Positions 46,321-56,973 of a stretch of DNA of 63,514 bases are shown in pieces (position 1 is the first letter of the stretch; every line of letters begins with the position of its first letter). The stretch is from Candidatus Binataceae bacterium (GTDB lineage: Bacteria; Desulfobacterota; Binatia; Binatales; Binataceae), in assembly GCA_036495685.1 (NCBI GenBank), contig DASXMJ010000241.1, forward strand, positions 1 to 63,514. Direction: 5' to 3'. The notes beneath the pieces are model-generated. The model did no database searches. It saw only the letters and a program-made list of their open reading frames with translations, and was not told the origin of the DNA. The translations under genes and the position numbers were made by a program.

Positions 46321-46506
46321 ATGGCGAAGAAGTGCCTCAGAATCAAGGCCACCCGCACCCCCAAGTTCAAGGTGCGTCAGTACAACCGATGTCCCCTGTG
46401 CGGGCGCTCGCGGGCGTTTTATCGGCGTTTCAAGATGTGCCGTCTGTGCCTGCGCAAGTTCGCGCATCGCGGACAGCTGCCCGGGGTCGTCAAGGCAAGC
46501 TGGTAG
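46321..46506 (+). CDS. rpsN: 30S ribosomal protein S14 (uS14), zinc type
   Basis: The 61-residue protein is the short type Z form with CPLC and CRLC zinc knuckles and ends [12 protein letters not shown], the classical S14 terminus. Three bases after rplE. Confidence 0.97.
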   Translation: MAKKCLRIKATRTPKFKVRQYNRCPLCGRSRAFYRRFKMCRLCLRKFAHRGQLPGVVKASW

Positions 46507-46519
46507 AGAGAAACCAAAG

Positions 46520-46918
46520 ATGGCGCAAACCGATCCAATCGCAGAGCTGCTGACCCGAATCCGCAACGCGATGCGCGCACGGTTCAACGAGTTGATCGTC
46601 GACCATTCGCGCATCCGCGAGGCGATTTGCCGCGTGCTCATGGCAGAGGGATTTCTCGACGGTGTCGAGGTCGGCGGCGAGATGCCCAAGCGCAAGCTGA
46701 TGCTCAAGATGCGTTACTCGAGCGCACGCGAGCCGGTCATTCGCGGCATCCAGCGGGTCAGCCGTCCCAGCGTGCGCCGCTATGCGGGCGCCGATGAAAT
46801 CGGGCGCACTCGCGGCGCGCTGGGTGTGCAGATAGTCTCAACCCCGCTCGGTGTGATGACCGGGCGCGAAGCGCGGCGCAAACGCGTCGGCGGCGAGATA
46901 CTGTGCCGCGTGTGGTGA
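46520..46918 (+). CDS. rpsH: 30S ribosomal protein S8 (uS8)
   Basis: The 132-residue protein has DPIAELLTRIRNAMRARF and a C-terminal STPLGVMTGREARRKRVGGEILCRVW. In enterobacteria S8 represses the spc operon by binding near rplE; that was not examined here. Confidence 0.97.
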   Translation: MAQTDPIAELLTRIRNAMRARFNELIVDHSRIREAICRVLMAEGFLDGVEVGGEMPKRKLMLKMRYSSAREPVIRGIQRVSRPSVRRYAGADEIGRTRGALGVQIVSTPLGVMTGREARRKRVGGEILCRVW

Positions 46919-46931
46919 CCAGGAAGCGTCG

Positions 46932-47483
46932 ATGTCACGTATAGGAAGATTGCCGGTTAAGCTCGAGAAGGGTGTCAAGGCCGAAGTCCATGGCGACACG
47001 GTCAAGGTCGAGGGTCCCAAGGGCAAACTCGAGCTGAAGATGCAGCCCGGCTTTAGCGTGGAGATCAAGGACTCGGAGCTGACCGTGAAGCGGCCAGGTG
47101 ACGCAAACCAGGACCGCGCATCGCACGGCCTCACTCGCAAGCTCATCGCCAACATGGCCGAAGGGGTGAGCAAGGGCTTTACGCGGGTGCTTGAAATCAA
47201 CGGGGTCGGCTATCGCGCCGAGGTCAGAGGCGCCGCCATCAACCTGAGCCTGGGCTATTCCCATCCCATCGTGTACCAGCTTCCGCCCGGCGTCACCGCG
47301 AAGGTGGAGCGGCAGGTGGTGATAACCCTGGAGAGCGCGGATCGCCAGCTCCTGGGCACGGTGGCAGCGCAGATTCGCGAACTCCGGCCGCCCGAACCGT
47401 ACAAGGGCAAAGGAATCAAGTACGCGACCGAGACCATCCGTCGCAAAGCCGGCAAGGCGGCGGCGGGCTCGACCTCGTCTTAG
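46932..47483 (+). CDS. rplF: 50S ribosomal protein L6 (uL6)
   Basis: The 183-residue protein starts [18 protein letters not shown] and has the C-terminal signature [25 protein letters not shown]. Two similar domains of normal length. Confidence 0.97.
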   Translation: MSRIGRLPVKLEKGVKAEVHGDTVKVEGPKGKLELKMQPGFSVEIKDSELTVKRPGDANQDRASHGLTRKLIANMAEGVSKGFTRVLEINGVGYRAEVRGAAINLSLGYSHPIVYQLPPGVTAKVERQVVITLESADRQLLGTVAAQIRELRPPEPYKGKGIKYATETIRRKAGKAAAGSTSS

Positions 47484-47493
47484 GGCAGCAGCA

Positions 47494-47856
47494 ATGGCTA
47501 ATCAGCGTGCAGAAAAGCGGGCATTGCGTCGGCAGCGGGTACGCCGCATCGTGCGCGGAACCGAGACGCGGCCGCGACTGTCAGTTTATCGATCACTGCA
47601 TCATATTTACGTGCAGGTCATTTCGGACGTGAGCGGCCGTACGCTGATGTCTGCTTCCACCCAGGGCGAGGGTGTTACCGAAGGGATCAAGACCAAACGC
47701 AGTGTCGACGCGGCCAAGGCGGTAGGTAGGGTGATCGCACAGAAGTGCCTCGCCGGCGGGATTCAATCGGTAATCTTTGATCGTAACGGGTTTTTGTATC
47801 ACGGCAGGGTCAAGGCGCTGGCGGACGCGGCGCGGGAAGCTGGCCTGAAATTCTGA
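47494..47856 (+). CDS. rplR: 50S ribosomal protein L18 (uL18)
   Basis: The 120-residue protein has [31 protein letters not shown] and the C-terminal [26 protein letters not shown]. It binds 5S rRNA together with L5. Confidence 0.97.
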   Translation: MANQRAEKRALRRQRVRRIVRGTETRPRLSVYRSLHHIYVQVISDVSGRTLMSASTQGEGVTEGIKTKRSVDAAKAVGRVIAQKCLAGGIQSVIFDRNGFLYHGRVKALADAAREAGLKF

Positions 47857-47872
47857 AAATCGAGGGAGCGAC

Positions 47873-48382
47873 GTGGCTTATAGAATTGATCCGCAGGGTC
47901 TCGAAATTAAGGAAAAGGTCGTCCACATCAATCGCGTCGCCAAGGTCGTGAAGGGTGGACGCCGCTTCAGCTTCAGCGCGCTGGTGGTCGCGGGCGACCA
48001 AAACGGCCTGGTCGGGTTCGGCCTCGGCAAGGCCAACGAGGTTCCCGAAGCGATCCGCAAGGGCGTGGAGCGCGCGAAAAAGAGCCTGATTCGGGTGCCG
48101 CTGCGCGAGGGAACCATCCCACACGAGGTGGTCGGGCGTTTCGGTGCAGGCAGGGTCGTCTTGCGGCCGGCGGCGGAAGGAACCGGAGTTATCGCGGCGG
48201 GTGGGGTACGCGCGGTCGTCGAACTGGCCGGTATCCGCAATGTCCTCACCAAGCGGCTTGGCTCCTCGAATCCGCATAATCTGGTAAAAGCAACCCTGGA
48301 AGCGCTGACGGAACTCCGCAGCCCCGCCGACATCGCGAAGCTGCGGGCGCGTTCGGCGACCGACGGCACCGCGGCCGCCTGA
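47873..48382 (+). CDS. rpsE: 30S ribosomal protein S5 (uS5)
   Basis: The 169-residue protein starts at GTG, with [29 protein letters not shown] and [19 protein letters not shown] as landmarks. It contributes to decoding accuracy and the mRNA entry site. Confidence 0.97.
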   Translation: MAYRIDPQGLEIKEKVVHINRVAKVVKGGRRFSFSALVVAGDQNGLVGFGLGKANEVPEAIRKGVERAKKSLIRVPLREGTIPHEVVGRFGAGRVVLRPAAEGTGVIAAGGVRAVVELAGIRNVLTKRLGSSNPHNLVKATLEALTELRSPADIAKLRARSATDGTAAA

Positions 48383-48401
48383 CTTATCCGGGAACGCAGC
48401 C

Positions 48402-48578
48402 ATGAGCGACACCATTCGCGTTAAACTTGTAAGGAGTCCGATCAGCACCACCACCCGTGTGCGCCAGACCGTAAAAGGTCTGGGCCTTGGCAAGGTCGGG
48501 AGCGAGCGCGAGCTTAAGCGTACGCCCGAGGTCGATGGGATGATCCGGCGGATCAAACATCTCGTGGAAGTTCATTGA
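48402..48578 (+). CDS. rpmD: 50S ribosomal protein L30 (uL30)
   Basis: The 58-residue product begins [14 protein letters not shown], continues [39 protein letters not shown]. This is the short bacterial L30 with the expected KLVRSxI and GLGL motifs. It lies between rpsE and rplO in standard order. Confidence 0.96.
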   Translation: MSDTIRVKLVRSPISTTTRVRQTVKGLGLGKVGSERELKRTPEVDGMIRRIKHLVEVH

Positions 48579-48585
48579 GGCTCTG

Positions 48586-49053
48586 ATGAACCTTTCGGAC
48601 ATCAAACCAGCTGCGCGCGCGCTGCGCCGCCGCAAGCGGATCGGACGGGGAATCGGTTCCGGTAGCGGCAAAACCGCGGGCCGCGGACACAAGGGCAAGG
48701 GCTCGCGCTCGGGTGGCAACACACCACCCGGCTACGAAGGCGGACAGATGCCCTTGCAGCGCCGCCTGCCGAAACGCGGCTTTCGCCGCCTGCAGAAGAA
48801 TGAAGACAGGCGCGAAGAATTCGCGCCGGTCAACCTGGAGAGGCTCGCCGGATTCTCCGAGGGAACCAGCGTCGATCCGGCGTTGCTCGCTGAAAGGGGA
48901 ATCGTGTCGGCGGGACGCAAGATAAAGATTTTGGGAACTGGCGATCTGAAGGTTAAACTGGTCGTGCGGGCGGATGCATTTTCGGTGGCCGCTCGCGAAA
49001 AAATTGCCGCCGCGGGCGGCACTGCGGAGCTTATCGCCCCGACGAAATCCTGA
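48586..49053 (+). CDS. rplO: 50S ribosomal protein L15 (uL15)
   Basis: The 155-residue protein has the Gly/Arg-rich N-terminus [31 protein letters not shown] (landmark [11 protein letters not shown]) and [21 protein letters not shown] segment as [17 protein letters not shown]. Its stop overlaps the secY start by one base. Confidence 0.97.
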   Translation: MNLSDIKPAARALRRRKRIGRGIGSGSGKTAGRGHKGKGSRSGGNTPPGYEGGQMPLQRRLPKRGFRRLQKNEDRREEFAPVNLERLAGFSEGTSVDPALLAERGIVSAGRKIKILGTGDLKVKLVVRADAFSVAAREKIAAAGGTAELIAPTKS

Positions 49054-50360
49054 TGCTGGAGGGGTTCTCAGGCGCCTCGCGCATCCCGGAACTGCGCCGC
49101 CGGCTGATGTTCACAGCCCTGGCGCTGGCCGTGTACCGCATCGGCGTGGCGGTGCCTACCCCCGGAATTGACGGACAGGCGCTGGCGTCGTTCTTTGATG
49201 CCGCCTCCGGCACCCTCTTCGGGCAATTCAACCTGTTTTCCGGCGGCGCGTTCGAGCGTTTGTCGGTTTTCGCCCTCGGCATCATGCCGTATATCTCGGT
49301 TGCCATCATCCTTGACCTGCTCAAGGTTGCCTCGCCGTACCTCGACGAGCTGTACAAAGAGGGTGAAGCGGGGCGCCGCAAGATAACCAACTACACCCGC
49401 TACGGCACGGTGGGACTGTCGATCATCCAGGGATTCATGCTTGCGACCGGCTTCGAAAAGATGATGGCACCCGGTGGCGCGCCGATCGTTTTGGAGCCCG
49501 GCTGGTACTTCCGCATCACCACGGTGATCACGCTCACCGCAGGCGCCGTGTTCGTCATGTGGATCGGCGAGCAGATCACCGAGCGCGGCATCGGCAACGG
49601 CATCTCACTGGTAATCATGGCAGGAATCGTGGCGCGTCTGCCCAGCGCCCTCAGCACCACTGCCCAATTCGTTCGCGAAGGCGAGATGAGCATCTTCGTG
49701 CTGCTGTTCATCCTGCTGGTGGCCGCAGCGGTTACGGGCGGCATCGTGTACGTGGAGACCGCCCAACGCCGCATTCCAATCCAGTACGCAAGGATCACTC
49801 GCGGCCGACGGGTCTATGGCGGGCAGTCTTCTCATTTGCCACTCAAGATCAACACTTCGGGGGTTATTCCGCCGATTTTTGCGTCATCGATCCTGGTGTT
49901 CCCGGCCACCATCGGCACCTTCATGCCCCAGTTCAAGGACTACGTGCAGTTTCTCGCGCCGGGCGGACTAGTATACGACATTCTTTACGTCGTCCTGATC
50001 GTCTTCTTCTGCTATTTCTATACGGCGGTCACGTTCAATCCGGTCGATGTGGCGGACAACCTGAAGAAGCATGGCGGATTCATCCCCGGAATTCGCCCGG
50101 GGCGCTTCACGGCGGAATACATCGACCGCGTTCTCTCCCGCATCACGCTGGGCGGCGCCATCTACGTCAGTGCGGTCTGCGTACTGCCCACGATTCTCAT
50201 CGCGCGCTTCAACGTGCCGTTCTACTTCGGCGGCACCGCCTTGTTGATCGTCGTTGGCGTCGCGATCGACACCATCGGACAGATTGAAACCCATTTGCTA
50301 ACCCGCAACTACGAAGGTTTTATGCGGCGCGGGCGAGTAAAGTCTCGACGAGGTGCGTAG
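49053..50360 (+). CDS. secY: Protein translocase channel SecY
   Basis: The 435-residue protein has ten hydrophobic segments, the plug-region GGAFERLSVFALGIMPYI, GNGISLVIMAGI, and the cytoplasmic loops LKKHGGFIPGIRPG and the C-terminal YEGFMRRGRVKSRRG. With SecE (encoded at 23693) and SecG it forms the protein-conducting channel. ATG overlaps the rplO stop. Confidence 0.97.
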   Translation: MLEGFSGASRIPELRRRLMFTALALAVYRIGVAVPTPGIDGQALASFFDAASGTLFGQFNLFSGGAFERLSVFALGIMPYISVAIILDLLKVASPYLDELYKEGEAGRRKITNYTRYGTVGLSIIQGFMLATGFEKMMAPGGAPIVLEPGWYFRITTVITLTAGAVFVMWIGEQITERGIGNGISLVIMAGIVARLPSALSTTAQFVREGEMSIFVLLFILLVAAAVTGGIVYVETAQRRIPIQYARITRGRRVYGGQSSHLPLKINTSGVIPPIFASSILVFPATIGTFMPQFKDYVQFLAPGGLVYDILYVVLIVFFCYFYTAVTFNPVDVADNLKKHGGFIPGIRPGRFTAEYIDRVLSRITLGGAIYVSAVCVLPTILIARFNVPFYFGGTALLIVVGVAIDTIGQIETHLLTRNYEGFMRRGRVKSRRGA

Positions 50361-50362
50361 CT

Positions 50363-51025
50363 TTGCGGCTGATACTCGTAGGCCCTCCAGGCGCAGGAAA
50401 AGGCACACAGGCGCGTATGCTTAGTTCGTTGGCACGCGTTCCCCAGGTCGCGAGCGGCGATTTGCTGCGCGCCGCGGTGCGCGAACAAACCGCGCTGGGG
50501 CGCGAGGTCGAGGACATCCTCGCGCGCGGCGACCTGGTGGGCGATGAGACGGTGGTCAAGCTTATCGAGGACCGACTCAATGAGCCCGACGCCGCCAGCG
50601 GGTTTATTCTCGATGGATTCCCGCGTTCGCTCCCCCAGGCTGAGTTGCTCGACGCGATGCTTACGCGCCGCGGGAGACGAATCGATCGCGCGCTCGCGAT
50701 GATGGTTCCAGATGCGGAGATTGTGAAGCGCATTTCCGGGCGTCGTACCTGCCGTAATTGTCAAACCATGTACAATGTCGCGTTGGACCCGCCCCGCCAG
50801 TCGGGCGTGTGCGAGAAATGCGGAGGCGAGCTGTATCAGCGGGAGGACGATTCCGAGCAGACCGTCCAGCATCGTCTCGATGTTTACAATGCGAACACCA
50901 AACCGCTGCTCGAATACTATTCGCGAGCCGGGATTCTTTCCCAGATTGACGGCATGGGCACGCCCGCGGAGGTCGAAAAGCGCATGGTCGCTGCGCTCGA
51001 TGGATTGGTTCCCAAGAGCGGATAG
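50363..51025 (+). CDS. adk: Adenylate kinase, zinc-LID type
   Basis: The 220-residue protein starts at TTG two bases after secY. P-loop GPPGAGKGTQA, the FILDGFPRSLPQA motif and a LID domain with four cysteines (CRNC and CEKC) that should bind zinc, unlike the E. coli form. It interconverts ATP, AMP and ADP. The long LID makes it the bacterial long form. Confidence 0.96.
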   Translation: MRLILVGPPGAGKGTQARMLSSLARVPQVASGDLLRAAVREQTALGREVEDILARGDLVGDETVVKLIEDRLNEPDAASGFILDGFPRSLPQAELLDAMLTRRGRRIDRALAMMVPDAEIVKRISGRRTCRNCQTMYNVALDPPRQSGVCEKCGGELYQREDDSEQTVQHRLDVYNANTKPLLEYYSRAGILSQIDGMGTPAEVEKRMVAALDGLVPKSG

Positions 51026-51029
51026 TCGA

Positions 51030-51800
51030 ATGATCACGATTAAGACATCGGAAGAACTCGCGATCATGCGTCGCGCCAGTCAGATCGTCGCCGAGGTCCT
51101 CGACGAGCTGGTGGCCGAGGTGCGTCCGGGCATCAGCACCGATGAGCTGGACCGGATCGCGGAGCGTGTGACCCTTAAAAAGGGCGCGCGCCCGGCCTTC
51201 AAAGGCTACAAGCCCGGCGCGGTGGTGTATCCGAAGTCGTTGTGTGTTGCGATCAACGAGGAGATCGTGCACGGAATTCCGTCGGGCCGCAGGCTCAAGT
51301 CGGGCGACATAGTCGGCCTCGACTACGGCGTGGTCTACCAGGGCTTCTTTGGTGATGCCGCCCGAACGGTGCCGGTCGGCGAAGTGCCCGAAACCACCAT
51401 GCGCCTGCTGCGGGTCACCCGCGAGGCGTTGTACGCCGGAATCGCACAAGCCAAAGTCGGCAACCGTATTTCCGATATCTCGCGTGCGGTCCAGGAAGTA
51501 GCCGAAACCGCGGGTTATTCGGTGGTGACCGAGTTTGCCGGGCATGGGATAGGGCGGCGGCTGCACGAGGACCCTCAGGTACCCAACTATTTCCGGCGGG
51601 GGATGCCGAATCCGCGGCTCCAGGAGGGCATGGCGCTCGCGATCGAGCCCATGGTCAACGAAGGAACGCCCGATTTGGAGATTCTTTCGGACGGGTGGAC
51701 TGCGGTTACGGCGGACGGTAAACTATCCGCCCATTTCGAGCATTCCATCGCAATCACCACAAACGGACCCGTAATCCTAAGCGAGCTCGCAAATGTCTAA
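51030..51800 (+). CDS. map: Type I methionine aminopeptidase
   Basis: The 256-residue protein has the MetAP signatures [60 protein letters not shown] and AIEPMVNEG, which supply the two Asp, one His and two Glu metal ligands. It removes the initiator Met. ATG at 51030, four bases after the adk stop, is the family start. It overlaps infA by eight bases. Confidence 0.96.
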   Translation: MITIKTSEELAIMRRASQIVAEVLDELVAEVRPGISTDELDRIAERVTLKKGARPAFKGYKPGAVVYPKSLCVAINEEIVHGIPSGRRLKSGDIVGLDYGVVYQGFFGDAARTVPVGEVPETTMRLLRVTREALYAGIAQAKVGNRISDISRAVQEVAETAGYSVVTEFAGHGIGRRLHEDPQVPNYFRRGMPNPRLQEGMALAIEPMVNEGTPDLEILSDGWTAVTADGKLSAHFEHSIAITTNGPVILSELANV

Positions 51801-52011
51801 GGGCGACGCAATTGAAGTGATGGGCACGGTGAAGGAAGCGCTGCCGAACGCGGTGTTCCGAGTGACGCTCGACAACGGGCACAAGGTGTTGGCGCATATC
51901 TCGGGCAAGATGCGGATGCACTACATCAAGATTCTTCCCGGCGACAAAGTGACGGTGGAACTATCCCCGTACGACTTGACCAGAGGAAGGATCACCTACC
52001 GGCAACGTTAG
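51793..52011 (+). CDS. infA: Translation initiation factor IF-1
   Basis: The 72-residue OB-fold protein has [23 protein letters not shown] and [33 protein letters not shown]. It blocks the A site during initiation. The start lies inside the end of map. Confidence 0.97.
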   Translation: MSKGDAIEVMGTVKEALPNAVFRVTLDNGHKVLAHISGKMRMHYIKILPGDKVTVELSPYDLTRGRITYRQR

Positions 52012-52031
52012 GTTTGCAGAACAAGGTAACC

Positions 52032-52145
52032 ATGAAGGTTCGAGCTTCCGTCAAGAGGATTTGCAAAAACTGCAAGGTGGTGCGCCGCGAAGGCGTGGTG
52101 CGCGTCCTGTGCTCCAATCCGCGCCACAAGCAGCGGCAGGGCTAG
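52032..52145 (+). CDS. rpmJ: 50S ribosomal protein L36 (bL36)
   Basis: The 37-residue product begins [19 protein letters not shown] and ends [11 protein letters not shown]. The pattern C-x2-C ... C-x4-H is the zinc-binding C+ form. It lies between infA and rpsM, the typical order. Confidence 0.96.
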   Translation: MKVRASVKRICKNCKVVRREGVVRVLCSNPRHKQRQG

Positions 52146-52158
52146 GAGGAGAGTTCCG

Positions 52159-52542
52159 ATGGCACGCGTAGCAGGAGTCGAATTGCCCAAGAACAAGCGG
52201 ATGGAAATTGCGATGACCTATATCTACGGCATCGGCCGTACCTCGGCGACCAAGATCCTGACGAAGGCCAATGTCGATCCGGCTCGTAAGAGTGATGATC
52301 TGACCGCCGAGGAGCAGGTGCGCATCCGGCAGGTGATCGATTCCGACTACGAGGTCGAGGGCGATCTGCGTCGCGACGTTCAGCAAAACATCAAGCGTTT
52401 GATGGACCTCGGCTGCTATCGCGGCATCCGTCACCGCAGAGGATTGCCGGTTCGCGGGCAGCGCACTCATACCAACGCGCGCACCCGCAAGGGTCCGCGC
52501 AAGGTTGTCGCCGGCAAGAAGCAGGCACCGCCCAGGGGTTAA
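52159..52542 (+). CDS. rpsM: 30S ribosomal protein S13 (uS13)
   Basis: The 127-residue protein has [33 protein letters not shown] and the C-terminal [22 protein letters not shown]. It contacts P-site tRNA. First gene of the alpha operon segment. Confidence 0.97.
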   Translation: MARVAGVELPKNKRMEIAMTYIYGIGRTSATKILTKANVDPARKSDDLTAEEQVRIRQVIDSDYEVEGDLRRDVQQNIKRLMDLGCYRGIRHRRGLPVRGQRTHTNARTRKGPRKVVAGKKQAPPRG

Positions 52543-52569
52543 ACCACGATATCTGAGAACGGAATACGG

Positions 52570-53031
52570 ATGGCAGACGAAACTAAAGAGACCAAAAGTC
52601 AGCAACCGGCCCAGGCTCCTGCTGGCGGGGCGGCCGCCGCTGGAACGGCGCCGGCAGCTCCCCGGCGTCGGCGCACGCGGCGCTCGGTGCCGGAGGGGGT
52701 TGCGCACATTCACGCGACCTTCAACAACACCATTGTCACCATTACCGATCCGCAGGGTCTGGTGGTGGCCTGGTCGAGCGCGGGCTCGGTCGGTTTCAAA
52801 GGGTCGCGCAAGGGAACCCCGTTCGCGGCGCAGATGGCCGCGGAGGCGTGCGCTCGGAAGGCATCTGAGGTCGGCATGCGCAGCGTCATCGTGCATGTGA
52901 AGGGCCCTGGAGGCGGGCGCGAATCCGCGGTCCGCGCTCTGCAGGCCGCAGGACTCGGGGTGATTTCTATCAAGGACGTGACCCCGATTCCCCACAACGG
53001 ATGCCGTCCGCCGAAGCGGCGCCGGGTCTGA
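52570..53031 (+). CDS. rpsK: 30S ribosomal protein S11 (uS11) with N-terminal extension
   Basis: The 153-residue protein has the core [38 protein letters not shown] and the C-terminal [14 protein letters not shown]. About 25 additional N-terminal residues are rich in Ala, Gly, Pro and Gln before the usual basic start. Confidence 0.96.
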   Translation: MADETKETKSQQPAQAPAGGAAAAGTAPAAPRRRRTRRSVPEGVAHIHATFNNTIVTITDPQGLVVAWSSAGSVGFKGSRKGTPFAAQMAAEACARKASEVGMRSVIVHVKGPGGGRESAVRALQAAGLGVISIKDVTPIPHNGCRPPKRRRV

Positions 53032-53051
53032 CGAGCAGGAAGGAATATTCA

Positions 53052-53678
53052 GTGGCAAGAAACCTCGGACCGGTATGCCGGCTCTGTCGGCGTGAAGGGC
53101 TGAAGCTGTTTTTAAAGGGCGAGCGTTGTTTCAGCGACAAGTGCGCGATCGAGCGGCGCAACTATCCGCCTGGTGCACACGGCCAATCGCGCACGCGATT
53201 TTCGGAATTTGCGATCCGGTTGCGCGAAAAGCAGAAGGTCAAGCGGATCTACGGACTGCTGGAAAAGCAGTTCTCGCACTATTTTGAGCTGGCCGAGCGG
53301 ATGCCGGGCATTACCGGCGAAAATCTGCTCGCGCTGCTTGAGCGACGGCTTGACAACGTCGTGTACAAGCTCGGGTTCGCGAGCTCCCTGGCGCAGGGCC
53401 GCCAGCTTGCGCGCCACGGCTTCTTTCAGGTGAATGGCAAGGTGGTTACGGTTCCGTCCTATCTGCTCGAAGCCGGCGACGTGATCAGCATCAGCGAGAA
53501 AAGCCGGCCGAAGAAAGTGATTGTCGAGGCTATCGAGATGGCGCAGCGTCGTGGAGTGCCGCCGTGGCTCGCGCTGGAGCGTGAGCAGTTTCGCGGGACC
53601 TTCAAGGCACTGCCCGCGCGCGCCGACCTCACGATGCCGATAAACGAAAAATTAATCGTCGAGCACTACTCGCGATAA
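53052..53678 (+). CDS. rpsD: 30S ribosomal protein S4 (uS4), zinc type
   Basis: The 208-residue protein starts at GTG ([16 protein letters not shown]). The first 40 residues contain four cysteines (CRLC, CFSDKC), the C+ zinc form. An S4 RNA-binding domain follows ([28 protein letters not shown]). In enterobacteria S4 represses the alpha operon. Confidence 0.96.
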   Translation: MARNLGPVCRLCRREGLKLFLKGERCFSDKCAIERRNYPPGAHGQSRTRFSEFAIRLREKQKVKRIYGLLEKQFSHYFELAERMPGITGENLLALLERRLDNVVYKLGFASSLAQGRQLARHGFFQVNGKVVTVPSYLLEAGDVISISEKSRPKKVIVEAIEMAQRRGVPPWLALEREQFRGTFKALPARADLTMPINEKLIVEHYSR

Positions 53679-53756
53679 ACCGGAGGCATGAGCAGCCTGC
53701 GGGGTCCGCGGTGGACCCGTCTGCGGCAAAGTTTACGAGCTCTAAAACAGGTGACT

Positions 53757-54785
53757 ATGCAGAACGATTGGCGAGATCTGATCAAACCCAAAACGGTTGA
53801 GTTCGAAGAAAAGGAACTGACCCCGCTGTACGGGAAGTTCTACGCCGAACCCCTCGAGCGCGGTTATGGCATTACGGTCGGCAACGCGCTGCGCCGCGTG
53901 CTGCTCTCCTCGCTGCCGGGGTATGCGATCACGGCGGTGCGCATCAAAGGGGTGCTGCACGAATTTTCAACCCTGCCGGGAATCAAGGAAGACGTCACCG
54001 ATATCATCCTCAACTTGAAAGAGGTGCGCGTGCGTCTCCATGAAGGAGAGCAGATCACCGCTTCCCTGAAGGTCAAGGGCGAGGCGGTCGTAGCCGCGCG
54101 CGACATCACGGGCGGCCCGAGCCTGGAAATCCTCACCCCGGATCAGCATATCGCCACCCTCGATAAGGGCGCCGAGCTCGACATGGAACTCATCATCAAG
54201 CGTGGGCGCGGCTACGTTCCGGCCGAGCGCGGTGAAGAAGAAGAAGAGCCGATCGGCACGGTCCGCATCGACGCCATCTATTCGCCAATCAAGAAAGTAA
54301 ATTTCACCGTCACCAATGCGCGGGTTGGCCAGCGGACCGACTACGATCGGTTGGCGCTGGAGGTCTGGACCGACGGCTCGATCGGACCGCGCGACGGGCT
54401 CACCTACGCCTCGCGCGTGATCCGCGATCAGATGTCGATCTTCGCCGGGGTGGAGGAGGAAGTCGAAGCTCCGCAGGCTGTCGAGGGCACCGAGGTGCGG
54501 CCGACCCTCAACGAGCTGCTGTACCGCCCGGTGGAGGGACTGCCCATCTCGGTGCGGGCGTTCAACGGACTTCAGAATGCCGATATCAAGTATCTCGGTG
54601 AACTGGTTCAGCGCACCGAGCAGGACATGCTCAAGATTAAGAACTTCGGCCGCAAGTCGCTGAACGAGATCAAGGAAGTACTAGGCGACATGAGCCTGGG
54701 ACTCGGGATGCGCCTGGAAAACTTGCCGCCGCGAAACGAACTCGATCGGATGTGGGAAGAACAGGAGCGGCGCGAGTCCGCGTAG
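53757..54785 (+). CDS. rpoA: RNA polymerase subunit alpha
   Basis: The 342-residue protein has an N-terminal assembly domain (GYGITVGNALRRVLLSSLPGYAI) and a C-terminal domain (ISVRAFNGLQNADIKYLGELV, LKIKNFGRKSLNEIKEVL) that contacts promoters and activators. The ATG at 53757 gives the normal start MQNDWRDLIKPK; the open frame begins at 53688 but the extra 23 residues are not conserved-looking. Confidence 0.96.
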   Translation: MQNDWRDLIKPKTVEFEEKELTPLYGKFYAEPLERGYGITVGNALRRVLLSSLPGYAITAVRIKGVLHEFSTLPGIKEDVTDIILNLKEVRVRLHEGEQITASLKVKGEAVVAARDITGGPSLEILTPDQHIATLDKGAELDMELIIKRGRGYVPAERGEEEEEPIGTVRIDAIYSPIKKVNFTVTNARVGQRTDYDRLALEVWTDGSIGPRDGLTYASRVIRDQMSIFAGVEEEVEAPQAVEGTEVRPTLNELLYRPVEGLPISVRAFNGLQNADIKYLGELVQRTEQDMLKIKNFGRKSLNEIKEVLGDMSLGLGMRLENLPPRNELDRMWEEQERRESA

Positions 54786-54816
54786 ATGATCGCGACTGGC
54801 AGGCTGGAGTAGGGCG

Positions 54817-55266
54817 ATGCGTCACCTGAATCGGGGTCGAAAGCTAAATCGCACTTCCGCGCATCGGAAGGCGTTGTTCAAGAATCTTGTGCTGGCGCTG
54901 ATTTGGCACGGACGAATCCGTACCACCGACGCGAAGGCGAAGGAACTGCGCCGGGTGGCGGACCGCATGGTTACGCTGGGCAAGCAAAACGATCTGGCAG
55001 CGCGCAGACACGCATTTGCGTTCGTTCAGTCGCACGAAGCGGTCCAGAAATTGTTCAATGAGATCGCGCCACGCTTCAAGGATCGCAGCGGTGGCTACAC
55101 GCGGGTGGTAAAGTTCGGTTTCCGCCGCGGGGATGCGGCTCCACTCTCGATCATCGAGTTCACCGGCGCCGAAGAACAAACCAAGGGCAAGAAGCCGCGC
55201 AAGCGCGCCGCCAAAAAGACCGAGGGACAAACATCGGAGCGCCAGCAGCGCGCCGCAGCGGGCTAG
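54817..55266 (+). CDS. rplQ: 50S ribosomal protein L17 (bL17)
   Basis: The 149-residue protein has [24 protein letters not shown] and [25 protein letters not shown] Lys/Ala-rich C-terminal tail of about 25 residues follows the core. Last gene of the ribosomal supercluster; no intrinsic terminator was recognised after it. Confidence 0.96.
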   Translation: MRHLNRGRKLNRTSAHRKALFKNLVLALIWHGRIRTTDAKAKELRRVADRMVTLGKQNDLAARRHAFAFVQSHEAVQKLFNEIAPRFKDRSGGYTRVVKFGFRRGDAAPLSIIEFTGAEEQTKGKKPRKRAAKKTEGQTSERQQRAAAG

Positions 55267-55515
55267 CCTGCAGAGTGCGGGCTTCAGCCTGCGCCGTTAA
55301 AAAATCAACCGAAAGGGTCCTGGTGGGGTTGTCCGGTGACTTTAGCCCGGATGGTCTGAATGCGACGGTCGACGCGCGCAGTCCGAGCGCTTGGGCTCAC
55401 GTGGTCGGCCGCTTTGCGGGAGATAAGTCAGGCATCACCGACAAACTGACATTTTCGTTCAACTTCTGACGGTGCCGCGGGTCTGATACCCTAAAGGCAC
55501 GAGGAACAGACCAAG

Positions 55516-56964
55516 ATGTCAAAGGAATTGGCGCACCCCGAAAGGTTCTTTGGCGACCGCTTCGGAATGAGTGACCGTGCCCTCGAGCGCATCCTCGGCA
55601 CCGCCCTGGAACGCAAGGCGGATCACGCGGATCTCTATTTCGAGTACAAGAATGCGGAGGCGCTCGGCCTCGAAGAGTCGATGGTCAATCACACGGCCAA
55701 GAGCGTGAGCCATGGCGTCGGAGTTCGAGTCAACGCCGAGGACCGCACCGGGTATGCCTACTCCGACGAGGTAACCATCGATCGGATGCGGCTGGCGGCC
55801 GAGGCGGCGCGCGCTATCGCCGATCAACACGCCGAAGTACCCGCTTTGCAAATCGGAACTCCGGTGGCGCGCCACGCACTTTACGATGTTGAGACGACGC
55901 CGCTCGAGATTCCGCTGGAGAAGCGCGCCAGGCTGCTCGAGGACATCGACCGGGCCGCTCGCGCCCACGATCCGCGCGTGAAAAACGTGATCGCGTCCAT
56001 CGCTGCCGAACGCAAGATCGTGATGGTCGCGACGAGCGAGGGCACGATTGCGGCCGATGTGCAGCCGCTCTGCCGCCTGAACGTGTCGGTGATCGCCGAG
56101 GATGGAAAGGGTGGTCGCCAGATCGGCACGTTCGGAGGCGGCGGCCGAGTTGAATACGAATACTTTTTGGAAGGTGAGCGATGGCGCCAGTACGCGCTGG
56201 AAGCGGCGCGCCAGGCGATCGTGAATCTCGATGCTGACGAGGCGCCCGCGGGCGAGATGGTGGTGGTGCTGGGCCCCGGATGGCCGGGAATTCTGCTGCA
56301 CGAGGCGATTGGCCACGGCCTCGAGGGCGACTTCAACCGCAAGGCGGTGTCCGCGTTTTCGGGACGCATCGGGCAAAAGGTTGCGAGCGAACTGTGCACG
56401 GTGGTCGACGACGGCACCATCCCGCTGCGCCGTGGGAGCCTGAACGTGGATGATGAAGGCACCCCGACCTCGCGCACCGTGCTTATCGAGAAGGGCATCC
56501 TGCGCGGGTACCTCCAGGACCGCCTCAATGCGCGGCTCATGAAGATGAAGCCGACCGGCAACGGCCGCCGCGAGAGCTTTGCTTATGCGCCGATGCCGCG
56601 CATGACCAATACCTTTATGCTCGCGGGCGAATCGACACCCGAGGAAATCATCAAGTCGGTGAAGCAGGGGCTCTACGCAGTCAGCTTCGGTGGCGGTCAG
56701 GTCGATATCACCAACGGCAAGTTTGTATTCTCGGCCAGCGAGGCCTATCTGATCGAAGACGGACGCGTCACCCGGCCGGTAAAAGGCGCCACGCTGATCG
56801 GCAACGGACCCGACGTCCTGACCCGTGTCTCGATGGTCGGCAATGACCTGGCGCTCGACTCCGGTATTGGCACCTGCGGCAAGGATGGGCAGTCGGTCCC
56901 GGTTGGGGTGGGACTTCCGACCATTCGGGTTGATGGATTAACTGTCGGTGGAACCCGCGCCTGA
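55516..56964 (+). CDS. tldD: Metalloprotease TldD
   Basis: The 482-residue protein contains the zinc motif HEAIGH (H262-H267) in GILLHEAIGHGLEGD, plus GTPTSRTVLIEKGILRGYLQDRLNA and the C-terminal GIGTCGKDGQSVPVGVGLPTIRVDGLTVGG. TldD pairs with TldE/PmbA as a heterodimeric protease that processes peptides such as microcin precursors and CcdA. The partner gene follows nine bases downstream. Confidence 0.95.
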   Translation: MSKELAHPERFFGDRFGMSDRALERILGTALERKADHADLYFEYKNAEALGLEESMVNHTAKSVSHGVGVRVNAEDRTGYAYSDEVTIDRMRLAAEAARAIADQHAEVPALQIGTPVARHALYDVETTPLEIPLEKRARLLEDIDRAARAHDPRVKNVIASIAAERKIVMVATSEGTIAADVQPLCRLNVSVIAEDGKGGRQIGTFGGGGRVEYEYFLEGERWRQYALEAARQAIVNLDADEAPAGEMVVVLGPGWPGILLHEAIGHGLEGDFNRKAVSAFSGRIGQKVASELCTVVDDGTIPLRRGSLNVDDEGTPTSRTVLIEKGILRGYLQDRLNARLMKMKPTGNGRRESFAYAPMPRMTNTFMLAGESTPEEIIKSVKQGLYAVSFGGGQVDITNGKFVFSASEAYLIEDGRVTRPVKGATLIGNGPDVLTRVSMVGNDLALDSGIGTCGKDGQSVPVGVGLPTIRVDGLTVGGTRA

Positions 56965-56973
56965 GCAAGAGCT

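Noticed and set aside
55275..55469. 64-residue plus-strand frame between rplQ and tldD
   Set aside because: No ribosome-binding site, no recognisable motif and an atypical start. It could be a fragment of an older gene, but support is too weak to list.
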